From: Granulicella sp.
Lineage (GTDB): Bacteria; Acidobacteriota; Terriglobia; Terriglobales; Acidobacteriaceae
Assembly: GCA_025408425.1 (NCBI GenBank)
Contig: JANXYX010000013.1
Coordinates: 186,001-250,000, forward strand
Direction: 5' to 3'
DNA: 64,000 nt
Each line of letters starts with the position of its first letter. Position 1 is the first letter of the stretch. Shown piece by piece: positions 8,156 to 16,757 of this stretch. The position numbers and the translations under genes are program-made. The notes beneath the pieces were generated by a model. That model saw only the letters and a program-made list of their open reading frames with translations, did not search any database and was not told where the DNA came from.

Positions 8156-11100
8156 TTACCAATTGAGTCTTGCCGACAACTGAAGATACCGCGGCAGGTT
8201 AGTAGGGCCAGTTGGCCCCTTTTGGATGGTGCCGAAGTCAATGCTCGTCGGAGATGCTTGGTAGCCCTGGTCCCAGTTCGGATGATTCAGTGCATTCAGG
8301 AAGTCAACACGGAGCTGTAGGTTCGTAGCCTCCGAAAGATAGATCTTAGATGCCTCCGGGATTTTGAAATTCTTTGCAAGCGCAACGTCGAGGTGATGCG
8401 CCCCAGGTTGACGAATTCCAAAATCGATATTGGCTCTCGTCACGGCATAGCCATTCGGCGCCGTCACGTATGGAATACTCGTACATCCTGCGGCTATCGC
8501 GGCGGCTCCAGGAATGATGGCACCTGTGTCAGTGTCTCGCGTGCCCACGCAAGGAGTCGCGCCGCGAAGACGAGTGAAACTGTGCGAACCGTCACGTGGG
8601 AGCACCGACTGAGCAACACCCATCGGTGCGCCACTGAGTTCCCAGTTTCCGCCAGGACGCCAAGGGAACCCACTGTAGTACGTATAAAGGGGACTGATCT
8701 GCCAGCCGTTGATTGCTTCATTTACCCACCGGTTTACATTCGACAAAAACAACCGATTCCTTCCGAAGGGAAGGTAAGCCACGCCGGAGAACGTAACGGA
8801 ATGCTTCACATCGTTTGACGTACTAACCTGCCTTGAGACAACGCGGTTGACGGTATCGAGAATCGAGCCGGCACTTAGTGCTTTGGCATGTGTATACGCT
8901 GCATGGAGCGACAGGCTCTTAGAGACCTGATGCGACATTGTCACCTGGAGGGAGTTGTACCAGTTTCGTCCATTGTTATATGCGCCGTTCTGGGTGATGG
9001 ACCCAAAGAGCGGATACGGGCGCGTAAAATTCGACCCGGAGAGGGTGCTGGATGAGTAATAACTCGTACCCTTGAACGCGGCGACTCCTAAATACGGGTT
9101 GGCAATCTGGCCTGTGGCAGTATCGTCGCAAAGATGACGGGCGCTTAGTTTCCCGGCTGCATAGCCGACACGCTCCACGTCGCACTGTGCGTTCCATAAA
9201 GGGGAAATGTGGTTGAGATCGTCGCTTACAGCCGTGTTTGTGCTTCGGTTGCCTACATAGCTCACCTCGATCACATCCCTTGCCGAAAGAGCCGCCTGGA
9301 AGGACAGGCTGTAGTTCCACTGAGACGGGATGTGATAACGAGGGTTATAGAAGCTGAGCGACGAGCCAAGACTCTGGTAGTAGCCGAGAGATGATCCAGT
9401 GGGTTGGAGCACGAACGGGATAGGATTGCTCAGGCCCTGGCCCGTCGTTGCGGTGTATGGAGTCAGTCCGTTATCCAGGGAGTTGGTGTAGCTAGTCGAG
9501 GAGCCGAATTCCACAGAGGGGTTCTCGGAAAAGTCGTTGATGAAGTCCTCACCAAGACCGCCGCGAAGTGACATCCTCGAACCGATCGCATATGCAAAAC
9601 CTATGCGCGGGGCAATGTTCAGCTTGTTCATTGCGTATGCGCCCCGCGACTGACCGTTCACGTTGGCGAACTCCAGTCCTCCCATCAGGCCTGGATGAGC
9701 TCCCAAAGCGGTCGTGCCGGACGGAATCTGAGCAGAAACCGGATTCAGGACGTTCGGATTGAAGATCGAGTTTAGTTTGTTGAAGCGTTCCACTCTGGAC
9801 GGCAGCAGATCCCAACGGACGCCCAGGTTCAGCGTGAGCCTCCGTGTCAGCTTCCAGTCGTCCTGGACCCACGGGGCGAAATAGTGCTGAGAATAGAACG
9901 GGTGGTTGTTCGAATACACCGTGCCGGAATTTGGGTAACCGAGCAACATCGAGGCAATCGCCGAGCCACTGGAATAGTTCGGCGCATCAGTCGAGTTATA
10001 AAACTGGTTCGAAAAATTATTGGAAAACGCAAATCGATCGTTGTTGGGGACGGCGTCCGGATTGTCCCACTGGTTGAAGCGCATTTCCAACCCCGCACGC
10101 ATAGTATGCGCTCCGTGAATGAAGGTCACGTTCGGTGTTGTTTGCAGAGAATGCGTAAGCCACTCGTTGACGGGCACAACGTAGCCCTCATTCGGATATC
10201 CGGAAGAATTTGGAAGGCCCGACGCGGTGATGTAGGGGAAATTATGGATATTCTGCAACTGGTTGTAATAGGCAGATGCGAATCCAAGAGTAGCGACGAA
10301 GTTGTTCCCGAACGTCGGCCCTTGAGGATTGCGGCTCTTCTGCGTACTTAGCGCCACACCTGCTGTCAGCAACAAATTAGGACTAAAAGTATGGACCCAT
10401 TGCAGGCCTGCCGCGTGGCCTGCGGGTTGTTCGCCGTCTCCATTCATATTGGCATCATTCTTAGGCGAGAGCCCGGTCCCACTGTTGGTATGTTTCCAGC
10501 GGCCCTGCCAGTTCCAACGAGCGGAGAGCTGATCGCTAGGCCTTGGAGCGTAGTCGAGTTTGATTGTTCCGTTACGCCATATGTCGTTCTCGATCTGCAG
10601 GGTGGTGTAGTTGTTGGTATAGGGGGCGAAACCCGCGCCAGGATTGACGATCTGACTCGGCTGGTCCGCATACACCTGCGTCAAATACTGCGCCAGTTTC
10701 ACGCCGACCGGATCGAGGCGGCCTATAGGAATCCGGTTCCCCGGAAACTGCGAGTGCGCCTGCTTGGTCTTCCCGTTGAGCGGATCAACGATCGTCACAA
10801 GCGGGGTAAGGGGATCGTAGATGTTGAGCGGCCGCAGGCTTTGCGTCGCGGTACTCCAGTACGTCGCCGTGCTGAAGTCACCCGTCAGCCACGCAGGATT
10901 CGGCAGGGAATAAGTACTATACGACGAGTTCGGCGCAATATCGATCATCTGCTCGTAGTTGACCATGTAGAACAGCTTGTTCCTGCCGTCGTACAAGTGC
11001 GGAATAATCACTGGACCGTCGAACTCGAAACCGTACTGGTCGCGCTTGTGGTCGGGCTTCCGTGACGCGGAATCAACTGGATAGGTATATTTGGTCTGCC

Positions 11101-12019
11101 ACGGAGTGGCGTCCAGCCACCTGCGGCGCATGTAGTAGCTTGCTACTCCGTGGAACGCGTTACCGCCGGATTTCAGAGCCACATCGATTGAGGAGCCCGC
11201 GGAATGCCCGTACGAAGCATCGTACGCATTCAGATTAATCTTGAATTCCTGAACAGAATCGATCGATGGCACCATGGCGGCATTCGTCTTGAAACCTGCC
11301 GTACTGTCTCCGCCTGCTTCCGCGGGAAGGCCGTCGATATTAAGTTGCGGCTGCTGCAGTGAACCGTTGGCATACTGGTTGTCGGTGACGCCATCGAACG
11401 GACGGGTGTATTGCGGATTGGAAAAGTCGTGAGTGCCAGGACTGAGACCGAAGAGGGCGTACGGGTTGCGCGAGTCCAGGGGCATCTCCGCGATGCGCTC
11501 TCCGTCGATTACCTCACCACGATCAGCTTTGGTCAGTTCGATTTGAGCCGCGCTGGCATTGACAGTGACAACCGCGCTCGACGTTCCGATCTTGAGGGCA
11601 AAGTCGATTGTCGAGGCTTGGTCAACCTGGAGAAGAATATCGGTCTTCTTCGTAGTCGTGAACCCGTCTTTGGACGCCGTTATGTCGTACATTCCCGGCT
11701 TAAGATACGGAGCGGTATAAACTCCTTGACCCGTCGTCCGGGTGATAACATCCACTCCGGTTGCTTGGTTGTGAACGACAATTTGCGCCATCGGGATAAG
11801 TGCTCCAGTGGAATCAAGAACATGCCCGGTAAATTGTTGCGCCGTCTGTGCTCCTGCGCTTCGCGCGTTCAGGATGCCAAAGATCAGCACCACTAGCCAC
11901 ATTGCAGTTCGATAACCCGTTCTTTGCCAGCTCTTCTCTGGCGCAGCGGCGCAATCTGGGCAGTAAATAGCCCTGTTAGACAAGCAATTTGATCGTTTGC
12001 CGGACAATGTTCCTTGCAT
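8156..12019 (-). CDS. TonB-dependent receptor, Oar-like with N-terminal carboxypeptidase-regulatory domain
   Basis: The start at 12019 is chosen over 12058 because GGAGG sits five bases upstream. The N-terminus carries an uncommonly long pre-sequence before the hydrophobic 'AMWLVVLIFGILN' and the 'GAQ' cleavage region. Then: a CarboxypepD_reg-like domain ('FTGHVLDSTGALIPMAQIVV'), a plug domain with 'VDQASTIDFALKIG' and 'PSIDSVQEFKINLNAYDA', and a very large beta-barrel rich in Tyr/Asn/Ser ending in 'LQLSARLNW', whose aromatic terminal residue suits BAM-dependent assembly. Such receptors are abundant in Acidobacteria, where they replace SusC/SusD pairs; no SusD gene is seen. Probably imports glycan fragments released by the adjacent enzymes. 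Confidence 0.9.
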   Translation of the reverse strand: MQGTLSGKRSNCLSNRAIYCPDCAAAPEKSWQRTGYRTAMWLVVLIFGILNARSAGAQTAQQFTGHVLDSTGALIPMAQIVVHNQATGVDVITRTTGQGVYTAPYLKPGMYDITASKDGFTTTKKTDILLQVDQASTIDFALKIGTSSAVVTVNASAAQIELTKADRGEVIDGERIAEMPLDSRNPYALFGLSPGTHDFSNPQYTRPFDGVTDNQYANGSLQQPQLNIDGLPAEAGGDSTAGFKTNAAMVPSIDSVQEFKINLNAYDASYGHSAGSSIDVALKSGGNAFHGVASYYMRRRWLDATPWQTKYTYPVDSASRKPDHKRDQYGFEFDGPVIIPHLYDGRNKLFYMVNYEQMIDIAPNSSYSTYSLPNPAWLTGDFSTATYWSTATQSLRPLNIYDPLTPLVTIVDPLNGKTKQAHSQFPGNRIPIGRLDPVGVKLAQYLTQVYADQPSQIVNPGAGFAPYTNNYTTLQIENDIWRNGTIKLDYAPRPSDQLSARWNWQGRWKHTNSGTGLSPKNDANMNGDGEQPAGHAAGLQWVHTFSPNLLLTAGVALSTQKSRNPQGPTFGNNFVATLGFASAYYNQLQNIHNFPYITASGLPNSSGYPNEGYVVPVNEWLTHSLQTTPNVTFIHGAHTMRAGLEMRFNQWDNPDAVPNNDRFAFSNNFSNQFYNSTDAPNYSSGSAIASMLLGYPNSGTVYSNNHPFYSQHYFAPWVQDDWKLTRRLTLNLGVRWDLLPSRVERFNKLNSIFNPNVLNPVSAQIPSGTTALGAHPGLMGGLEFANVNGQSRGAYAMNKLNIAPRIGFAYAIGSRMSLRGGLGEDFINDFSENPSVEFGSSTSYTNSLDNGLTPYTATTGQGLSNPIPFVLQPTGSSLGYYQSLGSSLSFYNPRYHIPSQWNYSLSFQAALSARDVIEVSYVGNRSTNTAVSDDLNHISPLWNAQCDVERVGYAAGKLSARHLCDDTATGQIANPYLGVAAFKGTSYYSSSTLSGSNFTRPYPLFGSITQNGAYNNGRNWYNSLQVTMSHQVSKSLSLHAAYTHAKALSAGSILDTVNRVVSRQVSTSNDVKHSVTFSGVAYLPFGRNRLFLSNVNRWVNEAINGWQISPLYTYYSGFPWRPGGNWELSGAPMGVAQSVLPRDGSHSFTRLRGATPCVGTRDTDTGAIIPGAAAIAAGCTSIPYVTAPNGYAVTRANIDFGIRQPGAHHLDVALAKNFKIPEASKIYLSEATNLQLRVDFLNALNHPNWDQGYQASPTSIDFGTIQKGPTGPTNLPRYLQLSARLNW

Positions 12020-12418
12020 GATGCCTCCGAAGTTTTCAAGCTTTTGCATTTCAGTCACTCAGCGGCAGTCAGTCATCGTGCGACCTTCAGTCGATAAACG
12101 ATTGCAGTTTGTTGAGCGAGGAGAACAGTACGCTTCGCTGAAGAGAATGCGCATCGTACAATCAGCAACAAAATGATGACGTTATCGATCCAGCAAAATA
12201 CTGTATAGATGGGCAGGCGAAGAGTAGTACAAATGGGCCATATGCGCCGCCGCTACGATTGCCATATCTACCGTCATATAAAGGGGCTATGCGCGTTTCC
12301 CTGGCCACCGTGTATTGTCAAAGAGCGCGTGCACCTGTCGATTTCGATAACCTGGATTTTCCCTGTAGGCAGGGATGTGCGAGGCCACAACCTATGACAG
12401 GACAAGGAGTACCGACAC
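12020..12418. promoter_or_regulatory. divergent intergenic region between TonB receptor and response regulator
   Basis: About 400 bp containing the 5' regions of two divergent units. The receptor's Shine-Dalgarno (GGAGG) is at its left end and AAGGAG for the response regulator lies about ten bases before 12419 at its right end. It is AT-richer than its surroundings in 12060-12280. I saw no confident -35/-10 pair, no tRNA and no credible small ORF. It is the natural place for binding sites of the adjacent LuxR-type regulator. Confidence 0.4.
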
Positions 12419-13060
12419 ATGTCAAAACAGAGCAACAAGCCAATACGGATTTTGATCGTTGATGACCACCCCGTTGTCTGTTCCGGTCTAACAAGTATGT
12501 TGAACGCGCAATCAGGACTCGATATCGTTGGATCCGCCGCAAGCGGAGAAGAGGCGCTCGCAATCGTCAAACGCGATAAGCCTGATCTTCTGCTACTCGA
12601 CCTGCGCATGCCGGGGATGGACGGCATTGGTGTTTTGCAGGGACTCAAGCGTATAGATAATCCCCCTCGGGTGATTATGCTCACCAGCTTTGAGAAAGAC
12701 GAGGACATCTACCGTGCAGTACGCGCCGGCGCCCAAGGGTATCTGCTAAAAGATACGACAGAATCCGAAATGATCACCGCAATTACGGTGGTCCACTCAG
12801 GGAACCGCTATATCCCGCGTCATATTGCAGCACGCCTCGCCGACAGGATGATGCGTGCCGATCTGACTGCTCGTGAGCTGCAGATCCTCGAACACTTATC
12901 CAATGGATCAACGAATAAAGAAGTTGCTGAGGAGCTTCATATTAGCGACAACACTGTCCGACACCACGTTAATAGCATCATGGAGAAACTTCAGGTGTCT
13001 GACCGAACAGAAGCCGTGGCGACAGCTATTCGGAGCGGGGTGCTTTCAGGAACCGATTAG
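12419..13060 (+). CDS. NarL/FixJ-type two-component response regulator
   Basis: Receiver domain residues ~8-125: acidic pair 'VDDHP' (D15/D16), phospho-acceptor D61 in 'LLLLDLRMPGMDG', switch Thr in 'VIMLTSF' and Lys in 'GYLLKD'. A LuxR-type helix-turn-helix follows at ~150-210 ('LTARELQILEHLSNGSTNKEVAEELHIS' region). Length 213 is normal. AAGGAG precedes the ATG. The histidine kinase starts about 300 bp downstream on the same strand, so they form a cognate pair. Because the pair diverges from the TonB receptor/glycosidase block, control of that block is a reasonable inference. Confidence 0.92.
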   Translation: MSKQSNKPIRILIVDDHPVVCSGLTSMLNAQSGLDIVGSAASGEEALAIVKRDKPDLLLLDLRMPGMDGIGVLQGLKRIDNPPRVIMLTSFEKDEDIYRAVRAGAQGYLLKDTTESEMITAITVVHSGNRYIPRHIAARLADRMMRADLTARELQILEHLSNGSTNKEVAEELHISDNTVRHHVNSIMEKLQVSDRTEAVATAIRSGVLSGTD

Positions 13061-13363
13061 CGGCATGTTCGAAATCGAACGTGCCGAACCAATCTGGTGC
13101 TCATTTAGTACGTCCTGCGTACTCCATTACGGTTCTCAGCGTTCGAGCGAACACCAAGTAGACTTGTGGGTGCGTGCGGTCAACAATCCGGAATGCGCTT
13201 ATCAAAGGCAAGGGACGCTGAAGCGCCGCGCGGCATTGGAGTTAATCCCAGGAACAAAGAACGACCCGGCAATGCTCCGTTGTCGAACCTGCTGCTAGGC
13301 ACGATTCCGAGGCGGCACGCAAATTGGCTTCTGATTCGCATCAGGTCTAAAGTGTTACTGATC

Positions 13364-15499
13364 ATGAAGAGCATGGCGAATCCCTCACCCCAACGCATTG
13401 ACCTCCGCAGAAGAGTGGGGAATCTTGCCGTGTTTTTCGCTCTGGCGATTGGCTCTTCGCATTCGCTACGGGGCCTGCAGGCCGTCAATACTCCCCCACC
13501 GCTGGAGACCGCTGCATCGATACTATCCCTGACAAACGAACAGGCTAGGCAAGGCTACCCGGTACGACTACAGGGTGTTGTAACCCTGCGAGGCATGGTG
13601 ATTCAGGACAGCACAGCGGGAGTTTGGGTAAATTTTCCGCAGTCCGGCCAATTTGTTCCCGGCGACGTCGTGGAGGTTCAGGGCCATGTCGGACCCGGAG
13701 GATATTCGCCCGAAATCTGGGCAACATCTGCTCAAAAAGTTGGACATCGTCCGTTGCCTCCTCCTAAACCCGTAACGTTTAGAGAATTGAGTTCGGGGGA
13801 CGAAGACGCTCAATACGTTACGGTGTTCGGCCGGGTGCGCTCGATTCAATTGCCGAGAAGCACAATTCCATTTGCGCGGACTTGGCTCAAATTGGCGATG
13901 AAGGATGGGATTGTCGATGTCGCACTGAGAGATGCCGCGGGCATCTCTACGAATCTGCTTCTCGATGCCGATGTGCGGATCAACGCGGTGAGCTTGACGG
14001 CCAAAAATAAAGACAGACAATTGGCTTCTGTCGTTCTCGCAATGAGCGATCTGGACCAGATGACCGTATCGAAGGCCGCCGAGGAAGATCCCTTTCTCAA
14101 ACCTCTCGTTCCCTTGGGCGCCCTCATGCAGTACCGCTCCGGAACCGATTCATATCGACGCGTGCGTGTCGCCGGAGTCGTGAGCTACTCCGATCCGGAT
14201 AGACGACTCATGCTGCAGGATGGACAAAAGGCGATCCTGGTGATGACGCATCCTGCTTTCCCTATCGAGTTGGGAGACAGAATTGAGGTTTCGGGGTTCC
14301 CGGCCCTGGAAGACTCCGGACCAATTCTGGAGGATGCTGTGGTGCGGTTCAAGTCCCATGGGCCGCCGCCACTTCCCACGACGACCCAAGTTGCCGATGT
14401 GCTGTCTGGGGCCTCGCGATGCCGCTTGGTCCGTGTCGAAGGCCATATCGTTCGCAGCGTTAAAGAACCGTGGGGAGTCGAACTGCTCGTGCAGGGCGAA
14501 ACAGGACTCTTGGAGGCAGAACTTCGAAAGTCGTTAAACTCTCTTGGTTTGCTCAACCTGCGCGAGGGCACAAAGGTCGCCGTAACCGGTGTCAGCATGG
14601 TTGATGTAGAAGGGAAATGGGACTACGCCCCAAGCCAGCTGCACAGCAAGTTGCTGCTTCGTTCGGCAAGTGATATTGAGGTTCTCGAACTGCCGTCATG
14701 GTGGACAACCCGTCACGTCATTTACCTCGCGACGGTCTTCGGTCTGCTGATTCTGGTCCTCCTCGGCGTGGTTATTTACAACCAGATTGCTCGCTGGAAG
14801 CTGCAGGTTGTGTTCGACCAGCGCGAACGGATGGCCCACGATGTTCATGACACAATGTCTCAGAGCTTCGCCGGCATTGGCTTTCAACTCCAGGCAATCT
14901 TGAAAGCAATTCCTGAGGGCATGCCCGCTTTGGCGGAGAAGGTTAATCATGCTCGCGAACTGGTCCGCCACAGTCACAAAGAAGCCCGGAAGAGCTTTGT
15001 TCCAATTGAACCCGAAGCGGAGCATGTAATTGAACTGCTTCGTTCGCTTGAGTCCTTGGCGCACGAGATGGTAGCCGGAGGTGCCATCACAATCTCAGTC
15101 TCATCGGCCGGGAGCCCGCGAGCAATTCCAAAGAACGTCAGCAATGAACTTTTACGAATCGGGCAGGAAGCGATCGCAAATTCGGTTCGTCACGCAGACC
15201 CTCAACATCTCAATATCTTCATCGAATACGCTTCGGATTTCGTTCGACTCGAATTACAAGATGATGGGGTCGGCTTTGTGAAGAGTGGCGACTTGCTCGG
15301 CTTCGGCCTACGCGGGATGAGAAGGCGCGCTGCCGAGATTTCGGCCCAATTGAAAATCTACAGCGAGCCTGGACGTGGAACTCGTATAGAGGTCGTTGCG
15401 CCTCTGAAGTCTGCTTGGAGAACCCTACTTGATTTGAACCGATGGCTTGGGAAACTTGGAGCAAGGTCGAGAGCAGCCGGAATTGATCAACAGCTATAG
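13364..15499 (+). CDS. membrane sensor histidine kinase, HisKA_3 type
   Basis: The track ORF starts at 13166, but its first 66 residues look non-coding; ATG 13364 gives a leader ('VGNLAVFFALAIGSSHSLRG'). GTG 13352 (AGG 7 bases upstream) and ATG 13373 are alternatives, and no start has a strong SD. A large extracytoplasmic region (~50-430) contains repeated OB-like beta modules ('PVRLQGVVTLRG', 'RVRVAGVVSYSD', 'RLVRVEGHIVRS'). A single membrane helix ('VIYLATVFGLLILVLLGVVIY') leads to the HisKA_3 H-box 'ERMAHDVHDTMSQSF' and an HATPase domain with 'QEAIANSVRHA' and 'DDGVGF...GFGLRGM'. It likely phosphorylates the preceding regulator; the ligand is unknown. Confidence 0.88.
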   Translation: MKSMANPSPQRIDLRRRVGNLAVFFALAIGSSHSLRGLQAVNTPPPLETAASILSLTNEQARQGYPVRLQGVVTLRGMVIQDSTAGVWVNFPQSGQFVPGDVVEVQGHVGPGGYSPEIWATSAQKVGHRPLPPPKPVTFRELSSGDEDAQYVTVFGRVRSIQLPRSTIPFARTWLKLAMKDGIVDVALRDAAGISTNLLLDADVRINAVSLTAKNKDRQLASVVLAMSDLDQMTVSKAAEEDPFLKPLVPLGALMQYRSGTDSYRRVRVAGVVSYSDPDRRLMLQDGQKAILVMTHPAFPIELGDRIEVSGFPALEDSGPILEDAVVRFKSHGPPPLPTTTQVADVLSGASRCRLVRVEGHIVRSVKEPWGVELLVQGETGLLEAELRKSLNSLGLLNLREGTKVAVTGVSMVDVEGKWDYAPSQLHSKLLLRSASDIEVLELPSWWTTRHVIYLATVFGLLILVLLGVVIYNQIARWKLQVVFDQRERMAHDVHDTMSQSFAGIGFQLQAILKAIPEGMPALAEKVNHARELVRHSHKEARKSFVPIEPEAEHVIELLRSLESLAHEMVAGGAITISVSSAGSPRAIPKNVSNELLRIGQEAIANSVRHADPQHLNIFIEYASDFVRLELQDDGVGFVKSGDLLGFGLRGMRRRAAEISAQLKIYSEPGRGTRIEVVAPLKSAWRTLLDLNRWLGKLGARSRAAGIDQQL

Positions 15500-15500
15500 T

Positions 15501-15725
15501 TGCGTGCTGCAACGGTCACCATTACCTGTTGCCGGCATCCCCACGATGGTTCTCAGTGCGGCGGGAGATCGCATCTTCCCCCCAAAGTATGGGAGGCGGC
15601 TCGCAGCTTCCATTCCCGAAGCACAATACGTCGAGATTCCCGACTCAGCGCACGGAGTCACGATCCAATCAGTCGAAGCCGTAAACCGCGAACTGCTGGA
15701 ACACTTCATCGCCGTCGCTGACTAG
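15501..15725 (+). pseudogene. alpha/beta hydrolase C-terminal fragment
   Basis: The frame reads 'GIPTMVLSAAGDRIFPPKYG' then 'AEAQYVEIPDSAHGVTIQS'-like sequence, which is the Asp and His end of an alpha/beta hydrolase (lid-less, HOAL-type). Only about 70 residues are recognisable, and the upstream part of the frame overlaps the kinase end in another reading. No catalytic serine region exists in any frame nearby. This is a decayed remnant, parallel to the acyltransferase fragment at the other end of the glycan island. Confidence 0.6.
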
Positions 15726-15906
15726 ATCAAAGATAGGTATGCCTTTTCAGTGTGCCGGGTGACTGTAGAAGAAGCTCATCATCGGGTTATTCGCGACGAG
15801 CGGGACAATGCTCTCTGCCTCACTCGCCTTACAGCAGTTGTCGCACGCACGATTCAGACATCAACCTGAACGTAGACGAACGCGTGAGTGAAGATATGAA
15901 GAAATG

Positions 15907-16260
15907 TGGTGGAGGCGGGGAGAATCGAACTCCCGTCCGAAGAAACCAACGACAGAGAGCATTCATGCTTTTCCCAGGTTCATCTTTGTCTCGTAGCCAG
16001 CCCTGAGAACGGGCGAAGATGAGTTGGCCACCAGCCTGATCGATCTCGTCATTGCCGTCCAGGCGGAACAGCTTTGACCAGCCTACTGTGCGACGATCGG
16101 TACAAGCCCGTAGGCGAAGCCTGAGCGATCGGCTACTTAATTATTAAGCAGCAAGCGCGAATTGAGGTTCGGCACTTATAGTTTTGTGAGCGATTACGGG
16201 TGTCCACACCCCGGCATGCCTCTCTGCCACAAGCAACCCCGTCGAAACCATGACGCCCCC
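15907..16260 (-). ncRNA. ssrA: transfer-messenger RNA (tmRNA), intact copy
   Basis: Read on the minus strand, the RNA begins GGGGGCGTCATGG...TTCGACGGG, the canonical tmRNA start, and ends with a T-arm (GGGAG-TTCGATT-CTCCC), CGCCTCC and an encoded ACCA. GGGGGCG pairs with CGCCTCC (one G-U), giving the alanine-type acceptor stem. The resume codon GCT at 16191 starts a tag reading AHKTISAEPQFALAA followed by two TAA codons; the LAA end is the usual protease degron. Pseudoknot-like GC segments follow. Length 354 nt is typical. It rescues stalled ribosomes together with SmpB (not in the window). A degenerate second copy lies 66 bp upstream. Confidence 0.93.
16147..16191 (-). other. tmRNA proteolysis-tag reading frame, copy 1
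   Basis: Fifteen codons from GCT to GCT followed by TAATAA, encoding AHKTISAEPQFALAA. The bases before the resume codon (GTAATC) resemble the conserved motif that sets the frame on tmRNA. The ORF-track entry 16144..16461 is this tag read together with non-coding sequence upstream. Confidence 0.85.
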
Positions 16261-16317
16261 ACATAGTGGAGCAGCTTCGAGCGTTGCATTCTGCAGCGCT
16301 GTCAAAGAACTAAATCG

Positions 16318-16323
16318 AGTATA
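16318..16323 (-). promoter_or_regulatory. putative -10 box of ssrA copy 1
   Basis: TATACT on the minus strand, 58 bases before the tmRNA 5' end, followed five bases later by TAGTTCTTTGA. The same order and spacing (TATAAT, five bases, TAGTTCTTTGA) precedes the second copy, which supports a duplicated promoter. No good -35 was found. Confidence 0.4.
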
Positions 16324-16325
16324 GA

Positions 16326-16679
16326 TGACGACATCTCTTGGAGTCGAACCCACGTCCGAAAAAACTTCCAACAGAGAGCTTTCATGCTTTTTCACGTTCA
16401 TCTTTGTCTCGTCATCGACGCTTAGAACGGACGAAGACGCGGCGACGACCAGTCTGATCAATCTCGTCCGACCCGCTCAGACGGAGCAGGGAAGACCAGC
16501 CTACTGTGCGACGATCGGTACAGGCCCGTAGGCGAAGCTTGAGCGATCGGCTACTTATTTAATTAAGCAGCAAGAGCGAACTGAGGTTCGGCACTTATAG
16601 TTTTGTGAGCGATTACGGGTGTCCACACCCCGGCATGCCTCTCTGCCACATGCAATCCCGTCGAAGCCGTGACGCCCCC
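16326..16679 (-). ncRNA. second tmRNA copy with degenerate tRNA-like 3' end (probable pseudo-tmRNA)
   Basis: Same length (354 nt) and direction as the intact copy. The first ~185 bases are nearly identical, beginning GGGGGCGTCACGGCTTCGAC. It encodes the identical tag AHKTISAEPQFALAA; the only two differences within the tag are synonymous (CAA/CAG, GCG/GCT). The 3' half diverges more but still resembles pseudoknot segments. At the end, T-stem GTGGG faces CCAAG (two mismatches), the 3' acceptor strand AGATGTC no longer pairs with GGGGGCG, and the terminus reads GTCA instead of ACCA. It is therefore unlikely to be charged with alanine. It could be a pseudogene or a transcribed RNA with another role. 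Confidence 0.8.
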
Positions 16680-16729
16680 ATCTGGAGACTGGCACCAACA
16701 TTGCGTTGGGCACTCAAAGAACTATACCT

Positions 16730-16757
16730 ATTATAGGCTAATCTGCGGCTATGCGAA
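16730..16757 (-). promoter_or_regulatory. putative promoter of tmRNA copy 2
   Basis: Minus strand TTCGCA (16752-16757), 16-base spacer, TATAAT (16730-16735, perfect -10). It overlaps the stop region of the EamA gene and lies about 50 bases before the 5' end of copy 2, leaving a short leader for RNase P processing. Confidence 0.5.

Noticed and set aside
16144-16461. 105-aa ORF ending in the tmRNA tag
   Set aside because: It is the tag codons of ssrA read back through non-coding RNA sequence of both copies; not a protein gene.
15907-16679. Possible genomic-island attachment site in the tmRNA 3' end
   Set aside because: The 3' end of intact ssrA is not repeated elsewhere in the window as far as I can see and no integrase is present; the tandem copy is a whole-gene duplicate, not an att repeat.
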